DNA of 64,000 bases from Chitinophagales bacterium. GTDB taxonomy: Bacteria > Bacteroidota > Bacteroidia > Chitinophagales > CAIOSU01. Positions 50,540 through 60,535 of the stretch are shown piece by piece. The stretch's first letter is position 1; every line of letters starts with the position of its first letter. The position numbers and the translations under genes are program-made. The notes under the pieces were generated by a model, which made no database searches, had not been told where the DNA came from, and saw only the letters and a list, made by a program, of their open reading frames with translations. The DNA is taken from NCBI GenBank assembly GCA_040877935.1, contig JBBDNB010000032.1, positions 26,056 through 90,055 on the forward strand. The letters are read 5' to 3'.

Positions 50540-51847
50540 TCATTTCGCTTTACCTAAAGTATAGGTGTCAAATTCTTTTTGTAAGTAATCGGCTATATCC
50601 GAAAAGCCATAATATTCAGCATAGGTCCATGGTCTCAGCCAAGACTTACCTCCATAGCAATGATTGTATTTCGCGATTTTAGTTGGCCGAACTTCAAATA
50701 AAGACCAGTTTTGCCATATTTTCGGTTTTTCACAATTCTCGATGATTACTTTTACATTTTCCAACTTTCCCGATTCTATGGCATAAACCAAGGGTGTTTT
50801 GTCTTTTACCACTCCAAGACATCCGCCAGAATAAAAATTTCCGGAAGAGGTAGAATAACATTTAGCACCTAAATCCAAAAGGGTTTTTATACTTTCTGCA
50901 CTCCCGTTTACAGATGCTACAGATAAAGCAGTCATGCCTTTCATGTTAATGCCCATTTTATCATCAAACCAGGTAAATGTTTCATCTACATTCGCGATTT
51001 TATTGTTGATCATATAAACCAGGGCATCTCCTGCACCACCATCAATAGCATAAGCCCAAATTGTTTTCCCCAATTTATCCTTGTCTTTGAGTTTAGCTCC
51101 ATTTTTGACCAATTTATCCATAATGGCCACTTTATTAAAATAGGCTGCATTCATTAAAGCATTTACGCCTTGCTTGTTTTTTAAATTTGGATCTAAATCG
51201 GCATCAAGCAATAAGCCCATTATATCTGCGGGGCTGTCCCAATCCTCGGCTTTTGGGTTGGTATATTTTTCAGGCAAATTATTGTAGCCAAAATTTTTCA
51301 TTGCATTGGTGGTGTAATGTACCGTACTTGCCCTTTCTTCAGGAGACATTGCAGTTACCATTAGTGTTGCTGGAGTTTCCTTGTTATTGTCTAAAGCATT
51401 TACATTGGCTCCCGCTGCAATAAGATATTCAATGCATTTACCGCAATTGCTCCTCCATGTAGCATAGTGCAGTACAGAAAGCCCATTTGCTTTTTGAGAA
51501 AAATTGACATCAGCGCCTGCTTCTATCAATAGTTTTACGCTTTCTTCACTTGCCATTGTAACAGCCATCAGTAGGGGAGAATAGTCGGATTTACCGGCTT
51601 CGTTTACATTAGCTCCAGCTTTGATAAACGCTTCAATCATTTCCGGCCAAATAGCAGCCGTAACGCAATAAGGGTCTCCATTGGCATTTTTGATATTCGG
51701 GTCAGTTCCACTGCTAAATAGCTCTTCGAGTTTTTTGTTGTCATTGCTTTGAAGAGCTGCTTCAATTTGTTTTGCAGAGTCGTCAGCTAAAAGAATTCCT
51801 TGTGAAAATATCACAAAAGTGAGGATTGAAATAATTGTCTTTTTCAT
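50540..51847 (-). CDS. secreted ankyrin-repeat protein
   Basis: 435 residues. Signal peptide (about 1-21), then ankyrin repeats spanning most of the protein (e.g. DPNIKNANGDPYCVTAAIWP, ADVNFSQKANGLSVLHYATW, ALDNNKETPATLMVTA, KNKQGVNALMNAAYFNKVAI, NMKGMTALSVASVNGSAESI). Such periplasmic ankyrin proteins usually mediate protein binding. No enzyme domain is present. It stands alone between the MFS gene and a 332-bp gap (51848-52179); partner unknown. Confidence 0.87.
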   Translation of the reverse strand: MKKTIISILTFVIFSQGILLADDSAKQIEAALQSNDNKKLEELFSSGTDPNIKNANGDPYCVTAAIWPEMIEAFIKAGANVNEAGKSDYSPLLMAVTMASEESVKLLIEAGADVNFSQKANGLSVLHYATWRSNCGKCIEYLIAAGANVNALDNNKETPATLMVTAMSPEERASTVHYTTNAMKNFGYNNLPEKYTNPKAEDWDSPADIMGLLLDADLDPNLKNKQGVNALMNAAYFNKVAIMDKLVKNGAKLKDKDKLGKTIWAYAIDGGAGDALVYMINNKIANVDETFTWFDDKMGINMKGMTALSVASVNGSAESIKTLLDLGAKCYSTSSGNFYSGGCLGVVKDKTPLVYAIESGKLENVKVIIENCEKPKIWQNWSLFEVRPTKIAKYNHCYGGKSWLRPWTYAEYYGFSDIADYLQKEFDTYTLGKAK

Positions 51848-52179
51848 GGTTTTGTTTTTTGATGAAGAATTATTTTGAATTTAAACCCTTAAATAAATAA
51901 TAATAATTAGTAAATAGTAACATAGTTGTTTTCAGAATAAATATGCGCTAAAATTAATAATTTCGGATAATATTACACTATATGTGTTTGGATTTTTAGG
52001 TTAAAATATTCTCTCTTTATTCATCCGTGTAGAAACAGCAAGTATTCCATAATCTTGTCCTAAGTCAAATCTCAACTTCAAATCCTATGGAAATGTAAAA
52101 CCATTGATCATTTCGAACAGAAAGGCTCATTTGTATCATATCCAGCAGCAATGTGATGGACTTGTTTAAACCCAAAAAG
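51848..52179. other. intergenic region, no supported gene
   Basis: 332 bp between the ankyrin and heme A synthase genes. Mostly A+T-rich. On the minus strand, a stretch from about 52170 to 52065 reads LLLDMIQMSLSVRNDQWFYI with outer-membrane-protein-like character, but it has no start of its own and probably is read-through noise or a relic. Confidence 0.5.
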
Positions 52180-53226
52180 TTATCTTTTCCTTTTCCCCGA
52201 AACAAAAAACAAATAAAGCGCTGTTGAAAGCAGCAAAATAGCCCCCGCTTGGTGTGCCACACCCCAGAAAACGGGAATTTGTCCTTTGCTCATCAAAATT
52301 GTGATAATCCCAAGTGCGACCTGAACAAAGAGCATTAGCAAAAATAGATGCCGGGCAGAGTTCAATGCTTGAATTTGAGGTTTTCCTGCCTTCACCCAAA
52401 GTGCAAATCCGAAAATTGTAAGCAGATAAGCCAGGTTGCGGTGAGAAAACTGCACGAAGGCCATAGCATAAATATTGCTATCATAATCTTTAAAAGCAGA
52501 AAGGCTGAAATTGGAAAAATCAAGTAAAACAGGAGGAATAAAGCTGCCCCCCATATCTGGCCAGGTGGGATAAATCAGAGCGGCTTTCATGCCCGACATC
52601 AATCCGCCCAAAATAATTTGCAATGTTAAAAGACCGATAAATATACTCGTCCATTTGTGTATTTGTGGTGTTGCTGTTCTTTTATGCACCAATAATTCAT
52701 CCATCGCCAGCCAAAGTACCCAGGCATAAAGGAGTATTCCCAACGAAAGATGCACGGTGAGTTTATAGGCGTTCACCCAGGGTCGATCTACTAATCCGCT
52801 GGCCACCATGATCCAGCCAAAAGAGGCTACTAGTGCCGCTAAAGTAAAAACGCCTGCAAGGTGGGGTTTTAAAACTTTCCTGATTTTTTTCTTCCACAAA
52901 AACCATATAAGCGGAAATAAAAAAACCAGACCCATGCTCCGCGCCCAGAGTCGATGAAAATACTCCCAGAAATAAATGAATTCAAAATCGGGCAGGGACA
53001 TGCCTTTGTTGATTTTGTGATACTGTGGGGTGGCTTTGTACTTGTCAAATTCATCTTCCCAATTTTCTTCGGAAAGTGGAGGCAATGTTCCGGTAACAAT
53101 TTCCCATTTGGTAATTGAGAGTCCGGAACCGGTAAGGCGGGTAACGCCACCAATGATAATCTGAAAAAACAGCATGACTACCCCGATAAACAACCAGATA
53201 GCTACGGCTTTATTTCTTTCCATCAT
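52180..53226 (-). CDS. ctaA: heme A synthase (CtaA/Cox15 type)
   Basis: 348 residues, about eight membrane helices. Core signature GGVTRLTGSGLSITKWEIVTG near 27-47, FEFIYFWEYFHRLWAR (conserved Glu and His), a second His pair in HLSLG, and the C-terminal half with QFSHRNLAYLL and VAHQAGAILL. It oxidises the C8 methyl of heme O to a formyl group to give heme A for aa3-type cytochrome oxidases. The adjacent gene upstream overlaps it by 17 bp. No cox or ctaB genes are adjacent. Confidence 0.92.
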   Translation of the reverse strand: MMERNKAVAIWLFIGVVMLFFQIIIGGVTRLTGSGLSITKWEIVTGTLPPLSEENWEDEFDKYKATPQYHKINKGMSLPDFEFIYFWEYFHRLWARSMGLVFLFPLIWFLWKKKIRKVLKPHLAGVFTLAALVASFGWIMVASGLVDRPWVNAYKLTVHLSLGILLYAWVLWLAMDELLVHKRTATPQIHKWTSIFIGLLTLQIILGGLMSGMKAALIYPTWPDMGGSFIPPVLLDFSNFSLSAFKDYDSNIYAMAFVQFSHRNLAYLLTIFGFALWVKAGKPQIQALNSARHLFLLMLFVQVALGIITILMSKGQIPVFWGVAHQAGAILLLSTALYLFFVSGKRKR

Positions 53227-53524
53227 CCAGCATTTTCACTTCCTTTAAATCCCCGTATTCGTAAATTTCCAGTTTTGTTTTGTTGCCACTGGTATCCCAG
53301 TAATACCAGTCCCCGTCTTTTTGTTTGCCACGAAAAGTACCCATGCTTTTAATTTTACCATTATCGTAGTATTCGGTTTTATGAAGTGTTTTTGAATAGG
53401 GAAAGAAAAAACTTTCTTCAATACCGGACTTCCTTCTGTGTTGTAAAAAAACGATAAATGCCATGCCGAGAAGCAGGGAAATAAAAAACAAATGCTTCAT
53501 GCGGCTGCGCAATTTTTCGTTCAT
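53210..53524 (-). CDS. small MORN-like membrane-anchored protein
   Basis: 104 residues from the ATG at 53524. One N-terminal membrane segment (HLFFISLLLGMAFIVFL), then MORN-like strands: YYDNGKIKSMGTFRGKQKDG, DWYYWDTSGNKTKLEIYEYG. Similar YwqK-type repeats occur in proteins of toxin/antitoxin or membrane-association contexts. Function unknown. It overlaps the heme A synthase gene by 17 bp upstream and is likely cotranscribed with it. Confidence 0.68.
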   Translation of the reverse strand: MNEKLRSRMKHLFFISLLLGMAFIVFLQHRRKSGIEESFFFPYSKTLHKTEYYDNGKIKSMGTFRGKQKDGDWYYWDTSGNKTKLEIYEYGDLKEVKMLDDGKK

Positions 53525-53587
53525 GGGGGATCTTTTTGCAAAATTACAGCTTTGCGTATAAAGGAAAGTACAGGATTTCAATTTTAT

Positions 53588-53630
53588 AACCTGAGTTCGG
53601 AAATTCTTTAGTGCTCAGAATGCCAGAAAA
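53588..53630. repeat. solo end of the MITE-like element
   Basis: Matches the left 43 bp of the element at 10401 with two mismatches, then breaks off at CCAGAAAA. No right end follows: the neighbouring sequence is the terminator of the large SprB-repeat gene. It is most likely a truncated relic. Confidence 0.7.
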
Positions 53631-53634
53631 TAAA

Positions 53635-53663
53635 AAAGGCCGCCCCAAAATGAGACAGCCTTT
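53635..53663 (-). terminator. terminator of the large SprB-repeat gene
   Basis: On the minus strand, AAAGGC and GCCTTT arms (53658-53663 and 53635-53640) enclose a further partly paired stem and are followed by a T-run. It lies 21 bp after the stop codon. Confidence 0.75.
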
Positions 53664-53684
53664 CTTAATCTGTATGAAGAAAAC

Positions 53685-56600
53685 CTATTGTTTGCTAACA
53701 ATCACTTTTTTAACGATCATTTCATTGTCAATTCTGATTTTGGCAAAGTAAATACCGGCAGCAAATTGACCTAGGTCATAGCTTTTGTTAACCGTAGTAG
53801 TTGTTCCAAAAAATTCAGAAGCTACCTGTGCGCCCAAAACATTGATCCATTCGATTTGGACTTTGGCAGTAGTGCTGAGCTCTAATTTCAGATTAACAGT
53901 TCCTGAAGTTGGATTTGGAAACAATTGTAAATTGCTGATATCAGCAATGTCACCAATAGATACGCTTCTTTCCACTTCAACAGTGGCAGTTGTAGGGCAG
54001 CCATTGGCATCTGTAACAGTTACAGTATATGTGCCCGGTGCTAAACCCGTAGCGGTTTGAGTATCCTGGTTGTCGGGGTCGTCCCAGCTATATGTATAAG
54101 GACTTGCACCTCCTGTAGCAACAGCTGTAGCTGTGCCGTCATCTGCATTTGCAGATGCATCAGTAGAAGTAATATTTACAGCTGGAGAAGCACCATTAGC
54201 TATATTGAAACTGCTTGATTTGTCACATCCATTATCATCAGTTACAACAACAGTAAAAGGGCCTGCCGGGAGCCCTGTGTTAACAGAATCGCTGTTAGAG
54301 CCAGGGGTCCAGCTGAAGCTGTATGGTGGGATGCCTCCATTTACTGCAACACTTGCTTCTCCGTCTGAACCACCATTACAGGTTACATTTTCAAAAGAAG
54401 GTGTAAGTGTTAATGGATCCGGTTGGTCAACCTCAATTGATTCAGAAATTTTAGAACACCCTTCATTATCTGTTACAGTTACAAAATAATTATTAGCAGC
54501 CAAGTTGCTTAGTGTAGTAGAAGCTCCGGATTGTCCATTTGACCAATTGTATCCTCCATTGCCACCGTTTACACTTAAGCTAATGCTTCCATCGCTATCA
54601 CCGTTACATGATGCATCTGAAACATTGGCTACAGATATGGAAATTGAATCTGGGCCTCCTATATTGGCAGTAAGTACCTTTTGACAGTTATTGATGTCGC
54701 TTATGGTTACCTGGTAACTTCCAGCCGATAAGCCTGTAATCAGTGAAGCAGAGCCACTAGCACTCCAGTTGTATGCATAAGGAGCTGTACCTCCACTAAC
54801 CCCTATCAGTTCTGCGGTTCCATCATTATCTCCATAACAGGTAACCGGTGTGGTATTGATAGATTGTACAGAAATATCTAAAGGTTGAGTAATGGTTACT
54901 GTTACGGGAGCTGCCTGACAGTTATTGGCATCGGTTACGTTCAGAATAATTGACCCGGCTTCAAGCCCAGTAACAGAAGAAGTGGTTTTTATTGGGTTTG
55001 TCAACCATTGGTAAGAATAAGTTCCACTTCCTGTTCCACCTGTTACAAAAGCAGAAGCTGTTCCATTGATGCCACCATTACAAGTGACATTTGTTTGAGT
55101 AACAGAAACATTAAGCGGGTCTGGTTCTGTAACTGTTCCATTGGCAGAAGCAGAACAACTGCCTTCGGTAACTGTTACGGAAACAGCTCCTGGCGCGAGA
55201 CTAGAAACTGTAGATCCGCTTCCAGAAACATCCCAGTTATAACTTACCGTGCCGATATTTCCCGTAACATTTGCAGTAGCTTCACCATTGCTAAAACCAT
55301 TACAACTCACATTCGTAATGTCAAGGCTTACAGACAAGCTTCCGGGATCACTTACTGAAGCTGAAGCCGTTGCAGTACAACCGCTGCCATCAGTTACTGT
55401 AACGGTATAATTTCCAGGGCTCAGGTTATTGACCGAAGCGCCTGACAAGCCACCTGTCCAACTATAACTATTGCCACCTGAACCACCGCTTGCATTGGCC
55501 GTAAGGGTAGCGTCATTTGCTCCACAAGCACTTGTTTGTGCATTATTTACAGATACTGATAGCGGATTAGCAGGTGGGTCAACTGTGGCGGTAGCCATTT
55601 CTGTACAGCCATTATCATCGGTTACGGTTACTTCATAAGTACCGGCAGCAAGTCCGCTGATGTCTTCAGTATTGTCTCCATTGTCCCAGGCAAAAGTATA
55701 GGGTGATGTGCCTCCACTTACATTAATATCAACAGCACCATCGTTTACAGATGCACAACCGAGATCGGTAACTGAAGCTATATTTACTGAAAGTGCAGTA
55801 GGCTCAGCAATTGTTTCAGAGAATGTTTCAGAACAACCATTGGCATCTTCTACTGTGAGATCATAAGTGCCTGCAGAAAGACCTGTTTCAGTAGCGGTAT
55901 TTCCACCTGAGCTCCAGGTGTAAGTATAAGGTGGTGTTCCTCCTGTTACAACCACTGAAACATAACCATCATTGCCTCCATTACAACTTACCTCTCCGCT
56001 ATCATCTAATGTAACACTTGGACTTCCCGTATCGGAAACATTGGCTGATGCTGTTGCAGTACAGTTGTTGGCATCTGTAACTGTTACATCATAAGAACCT
56101 GCGGCAAGATTGGTGGCAGTTGAAGCCATTTGCCCATCTGACCACAAAAAGCTGTATGGAGCTGCTCCTCCCATAACATTAACTGTAGCAGTTCCATCAG
56201 AGGCACCACAGGAGGCATTTGTTGTGTTTATAGTAGTTCCGATTGTTGGGCAACCTGCACAAACAAGTGGGGAAATAAGATGTGCTCTCTCTGTATTCCA
56301 TGAACTATCAGTATCTGAATAAGGAAACCAGTTACCACTTGCAAATTGCTCCCATGCTGTTTCGGGGGCCGCTTCTCCGTCAGCATTAACATAAAGTGCT
56401 ACGGTATCATTGGCAGCATAAGTAAAAGAAATGCCCACATAATAATCAGTGCTGGCATTTACTGTTACAGGATTGGTAAAGTTTACATAAGTCAATGAAT
56501 TATTGGAAATATCTGTTGCAATAGACTGGATCGTAATTGTTTCAGAAGCCAATATTGCTCCTGGAGCACCTCCTGTACCGCTGTTGTCCCAAACATTTAC

Positions 56601-58280
56601 ATCTATACTGGAGCTGGAGTTGGCAAAATCTGCAACTGCAAAGCCAAGTGCTGCACCAGTTATTTCATCTCCGGCATTCAGGCCACTAAATTTATCTGCT
56701 TTGGCTTGATCCATGAATGCATTGTGTCCTGCAACATAACCATTAAAGGGACTTCTTAAAATCAGTAATGCATCATTTTCAGGTGAAAAGTTAGAAATTG
56801 TATCACAGTCGGGCAAAGCAGGCCATTCTAAAACAGTTATAAAATCACTTGCCGTAATATCATCAGAACCTCCTGAATTACTTACATTAAGACTGACATC
56901 ATAAACCCCTGAAGTATTGTAGGTGACCAATGGATTCTCTTGAGTTGGGTTTCCTGGATTTCCACCGGGGCAGGTCCAGCTCCATGAACTTGGGTTATTA
57001 GTCGATAAGTCTGTAAACTGAACATCATTGCCTTCGAGTACTGTTCTTCTGTTAACTTCAAAATTGGCAACAGGTGCAGGCTGTGTAGTGGATTCACAAA
57101 TATCTGCAAGTATCAAACCTGAAATATCCAATCCATAAACAGAATCAACCCGACCCCAGACTGTAGGAAGTCCTGTGAATAAAGTTGAAGGTATGCTCTC
57201 ATCTTGATTTGTAATTAAAGCCACTGTATCACCTGCAGCATAAGTAACTTCAAAGCCAACATAAAAATTACCGGAAACTACAGGTGGGGTAGTAAAAGTA
57301 ACCGTTGTTAAGTCATTATTAGTAATATCTGTAGCAATATCAGTGATCAAAATGTCCTCAGATGCTATTACTGTACCCGGAGCATTTGGTATGCCAAAAA
57401 AGTCCTGGCCACCGTCATCCTCCCAAATTCTGGCAGTTATAGTTGCAGTGCCCGGATTACTCGTTTGCGCATCATTAAATGCAAAAGAAATTTCATTTAT
57501 TTCAGAATTGGTATAGGGTGAAATAAATTTTTCAGCAAATCTTGTAAAACCTTCAGCATTGTGTCCGGCTAATGTTCCACCTCCTGTAATATTATAAATG
57601 GTTAAAGTATCATTTGCCAGATCAATGTTTATTAATGTATCGCAAGTACCAACAGGTGGTGGTGTGGAACTTTGAACTACCGGGAACATAATTATATCCC
57701 TATCCCAATCTATCCAGAAATCATCCAATGCATCCCAACCTGGAGTCCAGCTTGTGCCATTAAAATTAGCAATGGAATTTTGTGCATTCAAACCATCCCC
57801 AAAATTATTTGTAACAAAAATCAAAGAATCATTTTTAGTTGACAAATCGACATTCACTACAATCGCAAAATCTCCAGAAACTGTGGGTGGATTTGAAAAA
57901 GTAATTACAGTAGTACTTGTGTCTAATACCGAACCAGTATTAAAACTTGAAGCTGACACCACTTCCGTAGCCAAAGGTGCCCCAGTTGGAAAGCCATTAG
58001 ACACATCATAAATACTGAACTCAAAGTTATCCGGGCTACCTACAGTTATTACGTCAAACAGCCAAAAAATAACTTGTTCTACCGTACCACCGGGATGGCT
58101 AAAAACCTGGCCTACTTCATCCACAAATATATTGCTACCCGCAGCACCACCACCATTAGGCGCACCAGGTGCAGTAAAACCAGTAGCATTTGTTATTGGA
58201 TAATCTAAAGTATCTAAAGTTTGTGCAAATAGGCCCGCGCTTAACAGCACCGACATAAATATTAAAAAAGTCCTTTTCAT
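53685..58280 (-). CDS. large secreted SprB-repeat protein with T9SS sorting domain
   Basis: 1531 residues. Signal peptide (about 1-20, ending LFAQ). Three related ~190-residue beta domains (about 21-212, 213-400, 490-680; core VSGDFAIVVNVD-like, YVGFEVTYAAGDTVALITN, YVGISFTYAANDTVALYVN) surround a PKD domain (about 403-485, TVLEGNDVQFTDLSTNNP). Ten SprB-like repeats follow (about 690-1435; core GGTPPYTYTW / AGTYDLTVEDANGC). A type A T9SS sorting domain ends the protein (LQLFPNPTSGTVNLKL ... AAGIYFAKIRI). It should be a surface adhesin or matrix protein. Its paralogue follows on the upstream side. Confidence 0.9.
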   Translation of the reverse strand: MKRTFLIFMSVLLSAGLFAQTLDTLDYPITNATGFTAPGAPNGGGAAGSNIFVDEVGQVFSHPGGTVEQVIFWLFDVITVGSPDNFEFSIYDVSNGFPTGAPLATEVVSASSFNTGSVLDTSTTVITFSNPPTVSGDFAIVVNVDLSTKNDSLIFVTNNFGDGLNAQNSIANFNGTSWTPGWDALDDFWIDWDRDIIMFPVVQSSTPPPVGTCDTLINIDLANDTLTIYNITGGGTLAGHNAEGFTRFAEKFISPYTNSEINEISFAFNDAQTSNPGTATITARIWEDDGGQDFFGIPNAPGTVIASEDILITDIATDITNNDLTTVTFTTPPVVSGNFYVGFEVTYAAGDTVALITNQDESIPSTLFTGLPTVWGRVDSVYGLDISGLILADICESTTQPAPVANFEVNRRTVLEGNDVQFTDLSTNNPSSWSWTCPGGNPGNPTQENPLVTYNTSGVYDVSLNVSNSGGSDDITASDFITVLEWPALPDCDTISNFSPENDALLILRSPFNGYVAGHNAFMDQAKADKFSGLNAGDEITGAALGFAVADFANSSSSIDVNVWDNSGTGGAPGAILASETITIQSIATDISNNSLTYVNFTNPVTVNASTDYYVGISFTYAANDTVALYVNADGEAAPETAWEQFASGNWFPYSDTDSSWNTERAHLISPLVCAGCPTIGTTINTTNASCGASDGTATVNVMGGAAPYSFLWSDGQMASTATNLAAGSYDVTVTDANNCTATASANVSDTGSPSVTLDDSGEVSCNGGNDGYVSVVVTGGTPPYTYTWSSGGNTATETGLSAGTYDLTVEDANGCSETFSETIAEPTALSVNIASVTDLGCASVNDGAVDINVSGGTSPYTFAWDNGDNTEDISGLAAGTYEVTVTDDNGCTEMATATVDPPANPLSVSVNNAQTSACGANDATLTANASGGSGGNSYSWTGGLSGASVNNLSPGNYTVTVTDGSGCTATASASVSDPGSLSVSLDITNVSCNGFSNGEATANVTGNIGTVSYNWDVSGSGSTVSSLAPGAVSVTVTEGSCSASANGTVTEPDPLNVSVTQTNVTCNGGINGTASAFVTGGTGSGTYSYQWLTNPIKTTSSVTGLEAGSIILNVTDANNCQAAPVTVTITQPLDISVQSINTTPVTCYGDNDGTAELIGVSGGTAPYAYNWSASGSASLITGLSAGSYQVTISDINNCQKVLTANIGGPDSISISVANVSDASCNGDSDGSISLSVNGGNGGYNWSNGQSGASTTLSNLAANNYFVTVTDNEGCSKISESIEVDQPDPLTLTPSFENVTCNGGSDGEASVAVNGGIPPYSFSWTPGSNSDSVNTGLPAGPFTVVVTDDNGCDKSSSFNIANGASPAVNITSTDASANADDGTATAVATGGASPYTYSWDDPDNQDTQTATGLAPGTYTVTVTDANGCPTTATVEVERSVSIGDIADISNLQLFPNPTSGTVNLKLELSTTAKVQIEWINVLGAQVASEFFGTTTTVNKSYDLGQFAAGIYFAKIRIDNEMIVKKVIVSKQ

Positions 58281-58312
58281 AGCAATAATTTTTGTGATTT
58301 ATTTGGAAGCAA

Positions 58313-58320
58313 CAAAGGTA
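58313..58320 (-). promoter_or_regulatory. -7 box upstream of the large SprB-repeat gene
   Basis: Minus-strand TACCTTTG is a perfect -7 box, 32 bp upstream of the start. The surrounding ACCTTTGTTGCTTCCAAATA is almost the same as at the smaller paralogue's promoter, but the -33 TTTG is not conserved here. Confidence 0.6.
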
Positions 58321-58400
58321 AAGAATTCTATTAGTTTATTTTAACCCGCATTATGCCTTTAGAAAATGTACTGATCGGTATTCCTTAGGTGTAAAAAATA

Positions 58401-58436
58401 ATAAAGGCTGTTTTACAGATGCAAAACAGCCTTTAT
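58401..58436 (-). terminator. strong terminator of the small SprB-repeat gene
   Basis: ATAAAGGCTGTTTT (58401-58414) and AAAACAGCCTTTAT (58423-58436) form a perfect 14-bp stem with an 8-base loop, followed on the minus strand by a T-rich run. It may work in both directions. Confidence 0.88.
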
Positions 58437-58462
58437 TCTAATAATAGAAGGAAGATTATTTT

Positions 58463-60502
58463 TTATTTATTCACGATCACTTTTTTGATAATGGTTTGAT
58501 CGCCTATGCTTATTCTTGCAAAATAAATTCCTGAAGCAAATTGTCCTAAGTCATAGCTTCTGTTGATATTGGAGGTATTGCCCAGGTCTTCTTTTATCAC
58601 GCGCTCGCCAAGTACATTAACCCATTCCAACAATACATTTACAGATCTGCTCATGTTCATTTTCAAATTTACATTTGCATTGGTAGGGTTCGGAAAAAGC
58701 TGAAAGCTTATGATTTCTTCTATGTTTTCAACTGCAACATCTCTGTCAACTGTGGCCGATGCAGTAGTTTCACAACCATTATTATCTGTTACAGTTACTG
58801 TATATGTTCCTGTACTAAGATCAGTGATGATTTCAGTAGTTTGATTGTCATCATCATCCCATTCATAGGTGTATGGTTCTGCTCCGCCAGTTGCCTGTAC
58901 TTCAACACTTCCATTGTCATCAGAACCGGTAGCATCTGTAGCAGTTGCAGTGGCCGAAGGACTTTCTCCATCAGCTATGTTGAAGTTGGCTGTAGTTTGA
59001 CATCCGTTTAAGTCTGTAATAACTAAGCTTACAGTATCTGCTGCAGAAAGCCCTGTTTCAACAGAATCGCTATTAGTAGAAGGCCAGGCATAGCTGTAAG
59101 GAGGAGTGCCTCCGCTTACAGTCACGCTTGCAGAGCCGTCTGAGCCTCCTTCACAAGTTACATCTTCAGATGATTGATTAAATGTCAAAGCATCCGGTTC
59201 TGTAATTGTTTTGTTGGCTACAGCACTGCAAGATTGGTCTGTAACAGTTACAGAAACGGAACCCGGTTCCAGTCCTGTAATTGCAGAACCGCTTCCGGTA
59301 TCAGACCATGTAAAAGTTTCTGAACCGGAACCCCCACTCACAATAGCATTTGCTTCTCCATCATCAAATCCATTGCAACTAATGTGCTGTACATTTAAAA
59401 TTACAGAAAGATTTCCAGGATCGCTTACAGAAGCTGAAGTTGAGGCAGTACATCCGTTTCCGTCCGTTACTGTAACATCATAGCTTCCAACTCCAAGATT
59501 GCTTAATGTACCCCCATTTGTTCCACCTGTCCAGGTATATAAATAATTACCATCACCACCACTGGCATTGGCTGTTAAACTTGCATCACTGTTGCCACAA
59601 GCAGAGGTAGTAGCATCATTTACTATTACTGTGGGACTTTCTGCCTCATCTACAATTACCGGTTCAGTTGCTGTACAGCCGTTATTATCTGTAATGGTTA
59701 CAGTATAAGTACCTGGGGCGAGGTTATTAGCAGTTGGAGTAGTTTGGCTCAGCGGGTCTGACCATTCATAAGAGTAAGGGCTGTCTCCACCGGATGCAAC
59801 AACTTCAGCTGTGCCGTCATCAGTATCACAGGAGCTTTCTGTTGAAGAAGTTATCCCGCTTATATTTGGACAAACAAAACAAACATCTACAAGTATTAAT
59901 CCCGAAATATTTGTTCCTGCCAGAGAATCCATTCTGCCCCAACCGGGAAAGCCAAGAGGTGTAACATCTGTAAAAAGAGTGGAAGGAACACTTTCGCTCC
60001 TGTTTGTAACAAGACCTACAGTATCTCCCTGCGCATATGAGATTTGAAAACCAACATAAAAATCACCACTTACAACAGGTGGGGTAGCAAAAGTTACAGT
60101 AGTAAAATCCTGATTTGCTACATCTGTTTCAATATCTGCTATCAAAACATCGTTAGTAGCAACTACAGTACCTGGCGCATTTGGAATACCAAAAGCATCA
60201 TTGCCACCGTCATCCTCCCATACAGTTAACGTTACAACAGCACTCCCTGGATTATTGGTTTCAGCTCTACCAAATACAAAGTTTAGTTCGGTAACTTCTG
60301 CACTGGAAAAAGAGCTTGTGATTTTTTCAGCAAAACCATAAACACCAAAACTATTGTGGCCTATAAGGGCTCCTCCTCCCTGAGCTCCATATAGTGTGGG
60401 TGTATCAGTTGCTAAATTAAAATTAGTAATTGTATCGCAAATTTGGGCAGAAACACTGGTGCCTATTAGCGAGATGACAAAAACAAGCAAAACATTTTTC
60501 AT
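58463..60502 (-). CDS. small secreted SprB-repeat protein with T9SS sorting domain
   Basis: 679 residues from the ATG at 60502. Signal peptide (ending SVSAQ); one ~190-residue beta domain (about 20-210, with YVGFQISYAQGDTVGLVTN) homologous to those in the larger paralogue; five SprB-like repeats (about 215-590); and a type A T9SS sorting domain (FQLFPNPTNANVNLKM ... ASGIYFARISI). Its repeats 1 to 5 correspond best to repeats 1, 4, 5, 9 and 10 of the larger paralogue. A likely cell-surface protein. It lies upstream of the paralogue with its own promoter and terminator. Confidence 0.9.
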   Translation of the reverse strand: MKNVLLVFVISLIGTSVSAQICDTITNFNLATDTPTLYGAQGGGALIGHNSFGVYGFAEKITSSFSSAEVTELNFVFGRAETNNPGSAVVTLTVWEDDGGNDAFGIPNAPGTVVATNDVLIADIETDVANQDFTTVTFATPPVVSGDFYVGFQISYAQGDTVGLVTNRSESVPSTLFTDVTPLGFPGWGRMDSLAGTNISGLILVDVCFVCPNISGITSSTESSCDTDDGTAEVVASGGDSPYSYEWSDPLSQTTPTANNLAPGTYTVTITDNNGCTATEPVIVDEAESPTVIVNDATTSACGNSDASLTANASGGDGNYLYTWTGGTNGGTLSNLGVGSYDVTVTDGNGCTASTSASVSDPGNLSVILNVQHISCNGFDDGEANAIVSGGSGSETFTWSDTGSGSAITGLEPGSVSVTVTDQSCSAVANKTITEPDALTFNQSSEDVTCEGGSDGSASVTVSGGTPPYSYAWPSTNSDSVETGLSAADTVSLVITDLNGCQTTANFNIADGESPSATATATDATGSDDNGSVEVQATGGAEPYTYEWDDDDNQTTEIITDLSTGTYTVTVTDNNGCETTASATVDRDVAVENIEEIISFQLFPNPTNANVNLKMNMSRSVNVLLEWVNVLGERVIKEDLGNTSNINRSYDLGQFASGIYFARISIGDQTIIKKVIVNK

Positions 60503-60535
60503 GATAATCAATTTTATATGTTTATTTGGAAGTAA

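Noticed and set aside
52065..52262. 65-residue reading frame with outer-membrane-like residues after the heme A synthase gene
   Set aside because: Most of it is antisense or overlapping with the synthase gene end, and it has no start signal; at best a relic.
53685..60502. CRISPR-like regular repeats
   Set aside because: The repeats are degenerate protein-coding SprB blocks of about 75 codons in a continuous reading frame, without uniform direct repeats or spacers.
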